A stretch of 64,000 nt of DNA from Pyrocephalus nanus (taxonomy: Eukaryota > Chordata > Aves > Passeriformes > Tyrannidae), in assembly GCA_038380795.1 (NCBI GenBank), contig CM076266.1, positions 15,040,145 through 15,104,144 of the forward strand, read 5' to 3'. Made by a program: the position numbers and the translations under genes. The first letter of the stretch is position 1; the number at the start of each line of letters is the position of its first letter. Positions 1 to 11,563 of the stretch are shown here, in pieces. The notes below the pieces were generated by a model that was given only the letters and a program-made list of their open reading frames with translations, was not told the DNA's origin and ran no database searches.

Positions 1-266
1 TTAATAGGAGTAATTACTTTTAAACAGGCAAGCTCAACTGCTTTGCTTCGAGATGTTCTGAAGTTATACAAACCATTGAATTGACTGAAAAGTTTGCAGG
101 GGTAGAATTTGAAATACCACGGAGTTGTTTGGAGGTTGTGTGCAGTGCTACATAGGTTTCCATGACTTCAGGGATTTTTCAGGACAAGCCATGTTTAGCG
201 TCGCAAAACCACTAGAGAATAGAGAGAATAGTTCCCCTTGTCTGTTGTTTGAAAATTACTGTAGGG

Positions 267-460
267 TCGTCGACGTGAGTTGCAGATCCGAAGGGAGCTG
301 GCACTTGGGGAACAGGAGGTGCCCGGGAGTGGCTTCCCGGCGGCAGCAGCGCTCGCCTGGCGCCGCGCTGGCCGGAGGCTGCGGCCATGGGCGCCCAACT
401 CCCCCTGCTGGACTCGGCACCGAGGGGCTCCTTTGTCTGCCAGCACCCGCCAGACACACG
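267..460. promoter_or_regulatory. Compact CpG-rich patch, possible alternative promoter or 5' exon
   Basis: I count 19 CpG dinucleotides in 194 bases, in a window otherwise strongly CpG-depleted. It includes CCCGGCGG, GCGCTCGC and GGCGCCGCGC clusters. Inside it, an ATG at 387 sits in a near-perfect Kozak context (GCGGCCATGG) and opens a 28-codon + strand frame ending at 473. That density is typical of a promoter CpG island, though this one is short. It could be an alternative ZNF438 promoter, a divergent or noncoding transcript start, or an unmethylated enhancer. No TATA box was recognised. Confidence 0.45.
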
Positions 461-1579
461 TGAATTTAATTAGAAAGGGACTGATATTTCGGCACACATC
501 AAGCTAAGGATATAATCTTTGGCCTACATTCCTGTGGGCTGCGTTCCTGTTTCCACTGCCTTGTATGCTGGCACCATTGCCAGTGTTTGCTGATACGGTA
601 TCACCTCTCAGCAGTGTATTCGGTGGTTCCTTTACAGCACATCTAGTACTTTGTTTGGAGAACCAGTGCCGCCTTGAAACAGCACAGTGACTAGCAAGCT
701 TAGCAATGCCAATAAGCATTGCAAATCATTGTAATTATGCACAGGGGGAGGAAAACCAGTCAGATAGTGTAATTTAAATTGTTTTGTGCTACATCCTACT
801 GTCAGTAAGGCCTACCTATGTTTGGGTTCAGCAGCAAATGATAATTTTACATGCTCTGAAAACTAACGTCTGCCTAGCTAGGGGATGTATTACACAAGAT
901 GTTTTAGTTTTCCTATGCTATACAGGACTGTGTCTATATTTGAAAAAATATACATACCTTTTTGAAGTACTGTAGAGATTCTCTAATCTTTATTTTTGTT
1001 TTAATCTTTAGTGGAATTAACTACAGGTGGCAATGTTTTGCATATCTCAGCCAGAGCTGAAGAGTCTTTCTGAAGAAATCTGGGTCATGAAGAAATAAAA
1101 AGGGGCACAGCTAGAGCAAACAGAAACCTTGGACAGAGATTCCCCATTGAAAACTTACACCACTTAGGTCATTTTCAAAAGAAATAAGCTATTTACAAAA
1201 TCCCTCAGGAAATACTCACCAACTATCCTTGAAGTTCAACAATTGTTCTGGCCTTTCTTTGGAGAGTGGTAAACTTTGCATATAGTTATAACAGAAGACT
1301 CTAAAAATAGGCCAAGCCAAGCCAGTCAGTCTTCTGATCCTCTGCTAGTTTTGAATGAGAGAGCACTTTCTCAGGTTTGTAGTACAGGTTTTTAATGCCT
1401 CAGGTAAAATATATTTGCTCTATTGAGTCAAAGTGGCAAATTAATTGTTTTCTCTTGCATACAGTCTTTCTTTAGAAAGAAGTGCTCTGATTTCACCCCA
1501 AAACAAAAAGTGGTGCTCTATTGAAGGAATAACACTTCTGCTCTTCTGTTGTGCTCTCTAATTGCACATCAGTATTCGC

Positions 1580-1600
1580 AAAAAAAAAAAAAAAAAAAAA
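1580..1600. repeat. Poly(A) run (21 A)
   Basis: A single uninterrupted run of A. There is no recognisable retroelement body beside it. Confidence 0.9.
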
Positions 1601-3359
1601 TTGGGGGAGTAAAAAGCATCATTTCCTTACTGCAGTCAGACATATATGTTTTCTGTTGTGAGGAGGGTAGAGATGTAGATATGTTCTCTTCTTTGAAAGG
1701 AGAGCAAAAATCTAATCAGACAATATTTTATGATTTATTCATAAAATGTTTCTACTTGACCTTTTTGTGCTGCATAGTTTCTGAAGTATTCTACCACAAT
1801 TTTTTTATCAGACTTGGTCATTATTGTTTCCTGCACTTAAGAAAAAAATAAGTCTATTAATTACCACTTACATTAGGCATATCGAGATACTGTCCAGGTT
1901 GATTTGATCTTGATAGACCCTTTAGAAATGACTTTACACTGACACTGACTTTACAGTGGATGAATTACTGCTTAGGTCCATATCTTTCCTGAAGCTCAGT
2001 GAAAGAAATTTCAACTGGCAACTCTCCCAGGAAATAATTTTAAAAATCCAATTACAAGTGTTTATCCCCACCTTCTAAAGTACCTAATTTATATTTGCAA
2101 TGCTATTGGAGGGTTATGAATTACGGGTTTATGACCAATGCTTCCGTCACCTCCCTTCAGCTATTTTCTGAACAATTAGTTCCCCCAAGTGGCTGCATCA
2201 CTGCAGCCTTGCTTTGCAAGTCTTCAGGGATGGTGTTCTCTGTGGAACAGAATGACTGGGCAAAACCAAAACCAAAAAAGATAAACACTAGATTTGCAGT
2301 GATACCAAAATCATTTCCATTCTTCTCCGTTGCATTCTGTCAGAGTAGCATGGTTTCTAGATAATGCCCACTTGAAAGCTGACATGTTTGGTTGCTGAAA
2401 CTAGCAGAGGCATATAGAAGCTGAAACACAGTCTTTGATGATGTATTGAACAATGTCTCTCAGACAGAAGTTCCATTCTTAAGATAGAAATTAAATTTGA
2501 TAGTGATTTGTGTGGTTGCAGAGGCCAGGACCCATCTTGTGCCCATAGATTTATCTGCATAAACCTCATTCCTAACTTCTCTTATTGCCATAGTGGGAAA
2601 AGTCTGTGTGTGATTTCAGCTATAAAGGTGGAAAAAGTTATTAGTAATTACAGGTGCTTTATGTCTAGCTCTCTTTATGTCAGTTTTCTTGATATGAAAA
2701 TATTTTGATCTCTTAAGACCTATTAATTTTGTTGACCTTAATAAGAAATGAGTAGCTTATAACTTGAAAGACTGTGCCTTCAAAAAAAGTGGAAAGCTTT
2801 TAAAGTTCACAAACACTGCATTAGAGGTGTTAAGAGAGCATGTAGATCTGCTAATAAATGTATTTTAAATCCATAGCAAAAGTGTCTAAAAATCTCTTAT
2901 GTATATATGTTCTGTCTCTTAGGAAGGACTTTGAAGACTTCCTTCCTTTATACAGTAGCACAAAAAAGGCTTTTTTAATAGGAGGTTATGTTAAGCCTTC
3001 CGTTGCCTACATTTTATATAAGATGTTATTTTTGAATATTGATTTATCTGTGTGGCTAATACATCTGATGTTACAACTCAGAAAGGTTACCTCAAAGATG
3101 TTATTCCCTATAGAAATAATATTTCATACATATTTTAAAAGTTACTTGTGTCGGGACAGTGAAGAGATCAATGAAATCTAAATCTATGAGAAATCAAAAA
3201 TTACCTCCTTGTGTATTATTGTTGCTAATGCTGATAATATAGTGACTAAATGCATTGATATCTTGATGGGTTAACTTTTGTTTAAGAAGTCTCCTTTTTT
3301 ATGGGTGTTGTTTTGTGTTACACTTTTCTCTTGAGTGCAGAAATACTGAAACAAAGATG

Positions 3360-4094
3360 CCAACCAGATTGATCGGCAGATCATAGTAAAAAATTGCTTC
3401 CTTGTATCTAGTCTGAATCTGCCTTCTTTTAGTTTAAAACCACTGTGCTTTGTCCTGTTTCTGCAGGCACTGTAAGAAAGTCTGTCACCATCTTTCCTTA
3501 AACCCCCTTCAAGTACTGAAAAGCCACAATAAGGTCTTCTTGTAGCCTCCTCTAGGCTAAACCACCCCATCTCTCTCTCAGCCTTTCCTCATAGATGTTC
3601 CATCCTTCCAATCATTTTTGTGGCCCTCCTCTGGGCCTGCTCCAACAGGTCCATGTCTTTCATGTGCTGAGGACCCCAGAGCTGGATACAATACTACAGG
3701 TGGGGTCTCAAGAGAGCGGAGTAGAAGGGCCCACTCACTGATCTTTTTCAGGTCCCTCAGGCATCCCCTCCTTCAGGCCTGTCAATTGCACTGCTCAGCT
3801 TGGTTTTGCCTGCAAACTGCTGAGGGTGCACTCAATCCAATCCCATTGTCTCTGTCATTGATGAAGATATTAAACAGCACTGGTCCCAGTACACACCCCT
3901 GAGGGACACCACTTGTCACTGATCTCCATACAGACATTGAGCTGTTCACCACTACCCTCCGGCTGCAACCAGCCAGCCCATTCCATATCCATCCCACAGA
4001 CCATCTATCAAACCCGTACTTCTCCAGTTCAGAGAACATGATGTTAAGGAGGACCATATCAAAGGCCTCACCGAAGTCTAGAGAGATGACAGCA
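3360..4094 (-). mobile_element. CR1 LINE fragment with part of the reverse transcriptase
   Basis: Read on the minus strand, the segment from about 4108 to 3782 translates to CR1 ORF2 reverse transcriptase, with the conserved DFGEAFD block, the TSGVPQG motif and VLFNIFIND. Downstream come typical CR1 3' phrases: the GAGTGCACCCTCAGCA stretch, the GGACATGGACCTGTTGGAGCA-like segment and a GTTTTAAACT block. The copy is dead. A one-base deletion shifts the frame just before the catalytic box, and the bases that should encode the two aspartates are substituted. The 5' part of ORF2 and the canonical 3' tail repeat are missing. The lower boundary near 3360 is approximate. Confidence 0.9.
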
Positions 4095-4284
4095 TGATAA
4101 TGAAGCATCTGCTATGTATACTTTCAAACAACAGAGGAAAACAATTCTGGAAATTGATAAAGTGACATCATCTTTTTTTTTCATAAGTTGTGTTAGATCT
4201 GTACAAATTTTGGTGTATATCAATATATGATCAATAGTGCATTAAGGATGTTTCTAGCAAAGACAGAAGACTGAATTAGACAGG

Positions 4285-4353
4285 AAACTGATGAACTTCC
4301 TTAAATGATCCTTGTGGGTCCCTTCCAACTTGGCATATTCTGTGATTCTGTGA
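4285..4353 (+). mobile_element. CR1 LINE 3' tail
   Basis: The segment contains the diagnostic CR1 terminal phrase: a GATCCTTGTGGGTCCCTTCCAACTT-type block followed by ATTCTGTGATTCTGTGA, the short tandem that ends avian CR1 elements. Only the last 70 or so bases are present. It is in the opposite orientation to the fragment at 3360-4094, so it is a separate insertion. Confidence 0.85.
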
Positions 4354-7300
4354 AATATGAACTATGTACACATGGTCTTGGATTACTGTATGACTTATCT
4401 CTGCAAGGTGACAGTTTATGCCCAAAATAGTTTTAGCTTATTCAAACAGTAAAAATTGTCACTAGAAATTTTAATGTAGAACATCTGCTTCAGTCTAGTC
4501 CAGTTAATGTCAAAAAACTCCATTTTTATTGTGTACCTTTTTTATTGTAATGTGTTCTTCTGCTAAGAGGAGTCTTTTGGAGACCATTTAAGGAATCCAG
4601 GAAGCATCCTACTCCTCACAGAGTTTCTTGAAATGCACTATAATCCTAATCCCTGAAGATAATAAACTTGCACAGACTGTAAAGTAGAGAAGACCTTTCT
4701 AAATTATAAAATGCTTAGTGCACAACTAGCAAATCACATTTATGTTCAAATCAAAATTAATTATAGCTTCAAAGAGTTCAAATGTTCCTTTCTAGAACTG
4801 ATCTCGTTCCTCCTGTAGTATACAAGAATAAATTTTCTAAGTGTATTTGCATATTCTGTATCTTGGTATTTGTGTGAATGATGTACTGTAATTTTTCCAA
4901 TCTCACATTAGAATACTTTGTTATATTGTTTATTTTTCTAAACTAGTTTAAATTGCACCAAAGCACTCTTATGTAAACATAATTATATTGCTCTTTGAAA
5001 AATCAAGTACTAAAAAGGTAAAAAATGTGAGATTCCCCCTTTGGCTTGAATGCTTCCTCCTCTCCAAATCACACATAATGGTTACCTATCTTAAGTCTGT
5101 GTGTAATTCCCATATCCCACTCTGACTGTTTGGCCTAGGCAGTTTTCAGGTCTCGTTTCTAGTCCTCTTGTCCTTTTTCTGCCTGTCCTGTATATGTCCG
5201 TGTTTCTCTTCCACACTGTCAGCTCTGCAGTTCAGAGATAAGGAGATGCCATTTTCTTGTTTCAGTTTGGGTGTTTGGACCCCAAGCTATAGCTCAGGGA
5301 AAATCCAGCCCAGCCTGAAGCAGGGGCACAGTCAATAGAATGTAATCATTGGAAAAATTAGCTGCTTAAAGTGTCTATTGAACACATGCCCAGAGCTTAC
5401 AACTTTGCCAAATGTTGGCAGCTTTTCACAGACCAAAGAGACATTGTTGTGTCACATATCAAGGTCTTTACCTAATGCACAGAAGTGTTGCTAGATTATT
5501 TTTTAATTTTTTTTTTTTAATACAGACATACCTGAGAATGGCTGGCATTTCGTGTTGAAATTAATTTTAGAAAATTATCTGAAGCAAATACGCAGAACAG
5601 AGCATTCCACCCAAGTAGTTATTATTAGAAAAGGTAGAACTGCAAATTAATTGCTATAATATATGGAGTTGGACATTCATGGTTTATAGGCTTTATTACC
5701 AATCTTATTTTGTATAGGTGTGTGGCAAAGCTAGTTTTGAACCTAGAAGGCCAAATTCTGTTTTCTAGAATATCTGTAGTTCCATTGATTTATATGGAAT
5801 TATGGCAAGTGTAAATCAGCATAGAATTTAACCCCTGTATTTAAAAGCCTCACTAAAGCTACTGAACTTTCACTTTTCTGAGCTTTTTATTTTGCTGCTG
5901 TTGACTGTCTGCCATGACACTGAAACTAAACCATCCCATCTGTTTGCCACATTAACCAGCTTTACTCAATTATTAAGCTATCACCTTGTATTTGGCATGT
6001 AATATGTTGTATTTTAGAACATATTTTGAGGAGAGAAAAATGGCAAAGAGAAAGAAGCAGTAGCTTTCCTAATGCATTAACTATTGTCATTTTATATCGT
6101 CTTTTTCTGGGGTTTGTTGCTTTTGGGGGTTGTTTGGTTGTTTTGGGGTTTTTTTGTCCTGGAATCTATTTATAACTGACTGAAGCACTTTTGCAGGTGG
6201 TGGTTTTTTGCATGGTAATCCTGTAGAGAAACATTGTGTCCAACAAAGTATGCTGGGTCAGCAAAAGCAAGAAACTTGTGCTGGAAAGACAGTATCCACA
6301 GGTATTTAGTGTGTATGGAGATTTGGCAAAACGAATGATTAACTGTCATTGGCAAAAAAAGATCTAGTGTTGTCTGTTAAAAAGTTGTGAATTTTTTTTC
6401 TTTCCCATAGAACAGATTCTTCCTTTCAAAGTCAGAAAAAGACTCAGCAATGTAAATGTGCATTTAATAAAATATTTCATTAATCTTCTTCATCTATATT
6501 CTGTCTTCCTTAAAGACAAGGTGATCTTTTTTTTGTGTTTCTTTCCTCTCATCTGTCCATTCATACACAAATTAAACACATACGTGCACAACTGAGGTGG
6601 ACCTACAAGGATTATTAAAAAAATTAACACTGTTACACAGTGGTTTGTGGCATTTTGGTGATTATGTTTAAAATAGATCAGATAGTGGCGACAATTAAAT
6701 TTCTTCTGATGCTTTCTGAAGTGTCTGAGTTCAGCAATGTTATGTGCTTTACAGAGAAAAACTGAAGGAAGGACAGAAGTAAGGCAGATCAGACTGGAGT
6801 AGACTAGACTCGGATGACTTAGGAAGGAAGGGGAACCATCGAGGAAGAGTAGCCTCATGGAAGACTCCCATTCCTCTGGCAGACTCTTCCCAGCATGGCT
6901 ATATCAGAGAATTTGATGCATCATTGATTTTTCTATTGGTGTGTCACTGTCCACTCCTACACAGTTTTAAGGTTATTTAGAAGGGATGAAAGCTTATGAG
7001 ATGCTGCAAGTTTCTGAGTGATTTGAAACTTGCAGGTCCTATCATAGTAATCATTAATCTTTTAACAGAGATTTTTAAAGTAAATGGGTTGAATTGCATT
7101 TGATTTATCCTTGTGCTTAATTATTTAAAAGTGTATACCTGTTGCCCCGAGTCCACACCCATCTGAAAGACTGAGTTAAAAATAAGCTTAATGTGCTTCA
7201 GATATTAACTCTAATCTTTTCATTTTAGAGAAGGTATAAAAATAATTGCTTTTCAGTGAAGGACCTGTAGACTGACTTGAAGAAAGAATGTTGTCGAAAA

Positions 7301-7989
7301 CCAATGGCCATCTTCACAAATGCCATTGCAGAACCTCCCTTAAATGAAAATTCCCCTTCTTAGGTGCAAGACTTTGTGGGATTGCATAGGCACAAAGGCC
7401 TTTCCTCAGGTCACAACTGTCAAGTCAGAGTCCTTTGAATCAGTCAGAAAAACTTTGGGAGAAGTGGAATGTCCCTGAAAAATGCACATGAAGTTTCCAA
7501 ACAGCCTTTCCACTAGCCAGACAGCCAGAACGTATCCAAGTCCTTCAGTGTGGTGAAGACATGAATTACTGTAGGGCTGTCTTTGTGCAAAGGAAATTGT
7601 TGAAACTTTTCACCAATTTTAAGTGGAAAACATAATTTTGGTCACTGATGATACTTGCACGCCTTGGGTGGGGTCAGCAGAACCTGTGAATTAACTGGCC
7701 CTTCCTTATATTAAGCCACTGGCTAAGCAGCTTAACTGCAGTAGCTGTGTTGGACGAGAGGGAAATGAACTCTAAGTGTTGAGTATCCTTTGCTTACTAG
7801 AAGCACTGCAATGAATGGCAAGTGTAATCTGGAAGAATAAGAGATGACTCTATCCCTAAAAAGAAAGGATATTTGTTCTCTCATCTGTTGTGTTTAAGCT
7901 ATACTATTTGACTTGTAACTAGCATTGAAGTTCAGGTTTAGTTTGGTTAGTGATTGCAATACTTTACATTATTTTATTGTTCTTCTCAG

Positions 7990-8121
7990 AGGTTCTTAAA
8001 AGTGTTTATTCCAAAGCAGCAACCAGAAGATACCCTGCAGGAATCAAATAATCACCTGAATAGTAATAGCAGTCTTAGCAGCTGAAAATGTAAAAGTTTC
8101 TATATACTTAGTGATTGTAGA

Positions 8122-8155
<34 letters not shown>
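7990..8155 (+). other. Exon-like open segment followed by a 30-A run
   Basis: A good acceptor (TTGTTCTTCTCAG) ends at 7989. After it comes a 31-codon open frame, rich in Asn and Ser near its end, with TGA at 8083-8085. Forty bases later there is an uninterrupted run of 30 A (8126-8155). There is no AATAAA between stop and run. The peptide (starting RFLKVFIPKQQPEDTLQ) is not one I recognise, and the frame closes upstream at a TGA at 7951. It may be a noncoding or alternative ZNF438 exon, the 3' end of a retrocopied transcript, or chance. Confidence 0.25.
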
Positions 8156-8159
<4 letters not shown>

Positions 8160-8871
8160 AAAAAGAAAACGGAGAATAAAAAGAGCTGTGGGGAAACAAT
8201 TTTAAATGTGCCATGTTTCGGGGTTTTTTCCAGGTTTCACAAACTCTGTAGGCCTGGACTTATCCCTGTGTACAGGGATCTCTGTATTTGTGTAGGATTT
8301 CTGTATGTACAATAACCCAGTCTGCACAGGATGTCTAGAAATTTAGAATATCTCTACAGACATTGAGCAGAAAGTTTTGGTGGTGCCCAGTAGTTTCACT
8401 TAATTGGAGGATAAAGAAGGTACATAATGGACTTGGGGTTTGATGCTGTAGATGGCAATAAAAGGATCAAAGGCTTATGCCCTGCATAGTTATTGCTCTA
8501 TGAATCTGCTGTGGATCAAAGAGTTTTGATAAGCATCAGACCTACTGTGTATGAACTGTACAGTTTATATTTGATTGTTCAGTGAATCCTACATGTCCTG
8601 AAGGCAGTGGATTTACTGCACATGTGCATACCATGAGTGTGCATGTACATCTGTCCAGGAGTTCTGGTCATGAAAAGATAGGTCTATAACTTAAAGTGCA
8701 TGTTGCAAAGTGTGTGACCTCTGAGAAGAGCATCCAGGATTAAGATGATAAACTTACTGAAGTTTCCAGTGCTTTTTAGTAATTCACAGTTACCTTTTTA
8801 AGTCCAGAACCATATATAAATGCATTTGTAATATAAGTCTTTAAAATGGCAAGGAATAGAAACTTTCCTAT

Positions 8872-8940
8872 GGAATTACCTTACTGCAATATTGCAAGGT
8901 ATTGCAGTATTGCGAGGAATTACCTTACTGTAATATTGCA
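8872..8940. repeat. 25-base direct repeat enclosing an inverted repeat
   Basis: Copies at 8872-8896 and 8916-8940 differ at one position. Between and overlapping them, TACTGCAATA (8882-8891) is exactly complementary to TATTGCAGTA (8900-8909) across an 8-base loop, so the first unit can pair with the spacer. Confidence 0.85.
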
Positions 8941-9714
8941 TTTACTTTTATGTATTCTATTCTAATGTGATTCCTTCCTCAAAGTGATTTTTGCCTTCCC
9001 AAGGTGCCTTACTGCTTGGGATATTTGTAGCTGAATTTTCAACAGTCGAGATTGTTGGGATCTTTTAAGAAAATGTTTGAATAACTTACTGCAGTAGTTC
9101 TATTGAGTATTAATGGCAAATAAGCAATATGTGTGATTGGGTATTTAACAATAATACATCTCCTTTCAACTCCTCTTTGATTTTATTATACATTATTTGA
9201 CTGGTTTTTAGCAGTTATTTTTTAAGACTTCATCAGGCAAACTTTGGTCTTTATCTGATAAAACCCACAAATTCTAAATGTTACAGAAATTTTGAAAGAT
9301 AACATGATTCTGATTGAGAGATATGCTCAGAAAAGGTCTGTGTCCTGGCCCTGTCTTCCAGCTGAATATTGCCAGCATGCTAGTCCAGCTTTTCCAGGGC
9401 TGAAGAGGCTTATGGGTGTGTTTGTTCTGAAATGCCATGTAGTCTGTAATCTAGAAGGAAATATCCATTTAAGAGGGATTTTTTTTTTTTTTGCATATCT
9501 GTGTTCAAGCACATTGCTTCAGGCAATGCTTTTGTTTTGTCCATGAAACTTTTTCAATTCTAAATTTAATTTGGTGTTCATTTAAATGCCAAAATATTTT
9601 TAATAAGTTTGTGTGTTATAGTATCCTTTGTAAGCAGTTTTAGTTTTGAGACAGTAATTTTTTAAAAAGAAATACTGCATTTCATATTACAGCTTTGTTA
9701 TGCTTTTCTTACAG

Positions 9715-11563
9715 ATAAACACAACCCCCCTTCGGACATTATACAAAGTTTTCAGAAGAAAAGTCAGTTTAGGACCATTGCTCCAAAAATGGTACCAAAA
9801 ATATTAACATCTGGAGTAGTTTCTTGTCTTCAGTCATCTTTGCCTGAGCCAAACACACCGATTTCAGCTGCAGGTTCTAAACCACTGGTGGTGCCAGCTC
9901 AGAACTATGCTGTCATGCAGGTGGCTGGTCAGGAGGGGACGTTTTCCCTGCTGGCTGTGCCATATGTTGCCCCTGCCCTAACACAGCAAGCCCAGCAGTC
10001 AAATGTGGCTCCCTCTGAGAACCTAAAGCTGCCCATCCCTAGGTACCAGTATGTAAGGAATAAACTGCTGGGTGACAAAGAAATGGCGAAAATCTCTGGT
10101 TTGGGTGCATGTAAGAAGATTCCTACCAAAGCATTGGTCTCATCACAGACTTTCCCTGTGTCTTCTGTAACTGAAGACTTTCATGAAGCTCATTCTAGTT
10201 CAGACTCAACTGAGCAAGCGACTCTAACAGACTGTGACTCATCTGAAATTGCAGTTGCCACAGTAGTAAATAAAAGCAACTGTGTGGAATCTGGACCTCC
10301 TTTAATGAACAAAGCTGAAATTGTTAACAGTAAGATTTCTGTACCATCTCTAGTTAAAGACACTTTATCCAAGCCAGCAAGTACAATTAATCCCCCAAAA
10401 CTAAGTCTTCGCTCTGTGAAGACAGCATCAGAAACCACAAGAAAGTCAGTCATGACATCTGAGAAACTAAAGGAAAAACCCACAAATTCTGCAAATCCTG
10501 TTGCTGTCTTGTCACCAGCAATTCTTGGCAGTACAATACAGATGGCTCCATCATCACCAAAAGGAAAACTTCCTATTTTGCCTTACTCAAGGACGAAAAA
10601 TTCAGTGTTCAGTAAATCTAAGTGGAATATAAATGTTGTAGATGTATCTGGTCCTTCACTAAGATCTGAGTGTGAAAAGACACCAGCATTGACAAAAAAC
10701 AAAGCATTTGATAAGGAATTAGCTGTATCATCTACACAAGTCCCCAAACAAACCATTCCAGAAAATGTCTTCTCTCCATCCAGTGAAGTGGATGTCGACA
10801 GTCTTAAAAAATTGAATAGTACAGCCTCTAAAAAAAGAGGCAGGAAAAGAAGAGGCCCAGATGATTTATTGGCTTTTCAGACCAAGCGAAAGAAGTGCAT
10901 CATTAACAAGTTTAGAGAAGGAAGAGAGAGAGCGAAGGTTGATATTCAGACACCTGAAGACAAAAAAGCAGAAGCAGTGAAGAAATACCGTAGTATCAGA
11001 CCAAAGCCAGTGGTAGCTGTGCAGGCCTTCGCTCCACTGACTTCTGCAGCTGTAGTAGAGACACCACCTCATGTACATTCAGAGCAAGCAATTCCTTTAA
11101 ATGGTTCACTCGCCACCAAATGTTTGAGTTACAAGCAAAGTGATGCTACATCAGCTAAATCAAGCGATTTGAGTAGAAATGCATGTTCAGCCACACCTAA
11201 GACACTGCACAGATGTCCCGTTTGTAACCATACCTTCCAGTTCAAGCACCATCTCCAGGACCACATGAATTCACACACAAAGAAACGGCCCTACATCTGT
11301 CGGATTTGCCGGAAGGCGTACATCCATTCTGGGAGGCTCAGCACGCATATGAAGCTTCACCACAATGAAGGCAAACCCAAAAAGATGGTGTGCTGTGAAT
11401 TCTGTGCCAAAGTTTTTGGCCATGCAAGAGTGTATTTTGGCCACCTCAGAGAAGTCCACAGGGTTGTTATCAGCACAGAGCCCTCTCCTAGCGAGCAACA
11501 GATGCAAGATGCTTTAAAGAAGAGAGACACGAATATAAAAGAGACAGAAGAAACTACAGAAAG
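9715..11563 (+). CDS. ZNF438: ZNF438, large penultimate coding exon (zinc finger protein 438)
   Basis: This exon encodes most of a C2H2 zinc-finger nuclear protein; mammalian ZNF438 has been described as a transcriptional repressor. The acceptor (polypyrimidine, TTACAG) ends at 9714 and the donor AAAG|GTGAGC begins at 11564. The frame is open from the acceptor. The first Met in the exon is at 9789, but the residues just before it (KSQFRTIAPK) match mammalian ZNF438, so that Met is internal and the true start lies in an upstream exon. The exon enters with two bases of a split codon and leaves with two. Counting Met9789 as residue 1, it carries the conserved patches QNYAVMQVAGQEGTFSL (about 38-54) and LKLPIPRYQ (about 79-87), and a lysine/arginine-rich likely nuclear localisation stretch (about 348-375). 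Three C2H2 fingers follow: C476/C479/H492/H496, C504/C507/H520/H524 and C536/C539/H552/H557. Gene identity comes from recall of the family sequence. Confidence 0.95.

Larger units (their letters stand above)
1..9714 (+). other. Upstream intron / 5' region of ZNF438
   Basis: No conserved coding exon was recognised here. I looked for the short N-terminal ZNF438 exon, which should end one base into a codon before a GT donor, and found no persuasive candidate. The sequence is mostly AT-rich and unique. Its notable contents are the CpG-rich patch at 267-460, A-runs at 1580-1600 and 8126-8155, CR1 pieces at 3360-4094 and 4285-4353, a G/T-rich tract around 6110-6155, and a duplicated hairpin-forming motif at 8872-8940. 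The short open frames across it are at chance length. The intron reading is inferred from the phase of the 9715 acceptor and from the long 5' introns of mammalian ZNF438. Confidence 0.7.

Noticed and set aside
195..497. Minus-strand 100-codon and 81-codon frames at the CpG-rich patch
   Set aside because: CpG-rich sequence has few stop codons in any frame, and the Arg/Ala/Pro-rich peptides carry no motif.
3618..3902. 94-codon + strand open frame
   Set aside because: Antisense shadow of the CR1 fragment at 3360-4094.
9292..9546. 84-codon + frame just upstream of the ZNF438 exon, as the missing N-terminal exon
   Set aside because: It does not resemble the expected N terminus, stops at 9544, and has no donor in the phase required by the 9714 acceptor.
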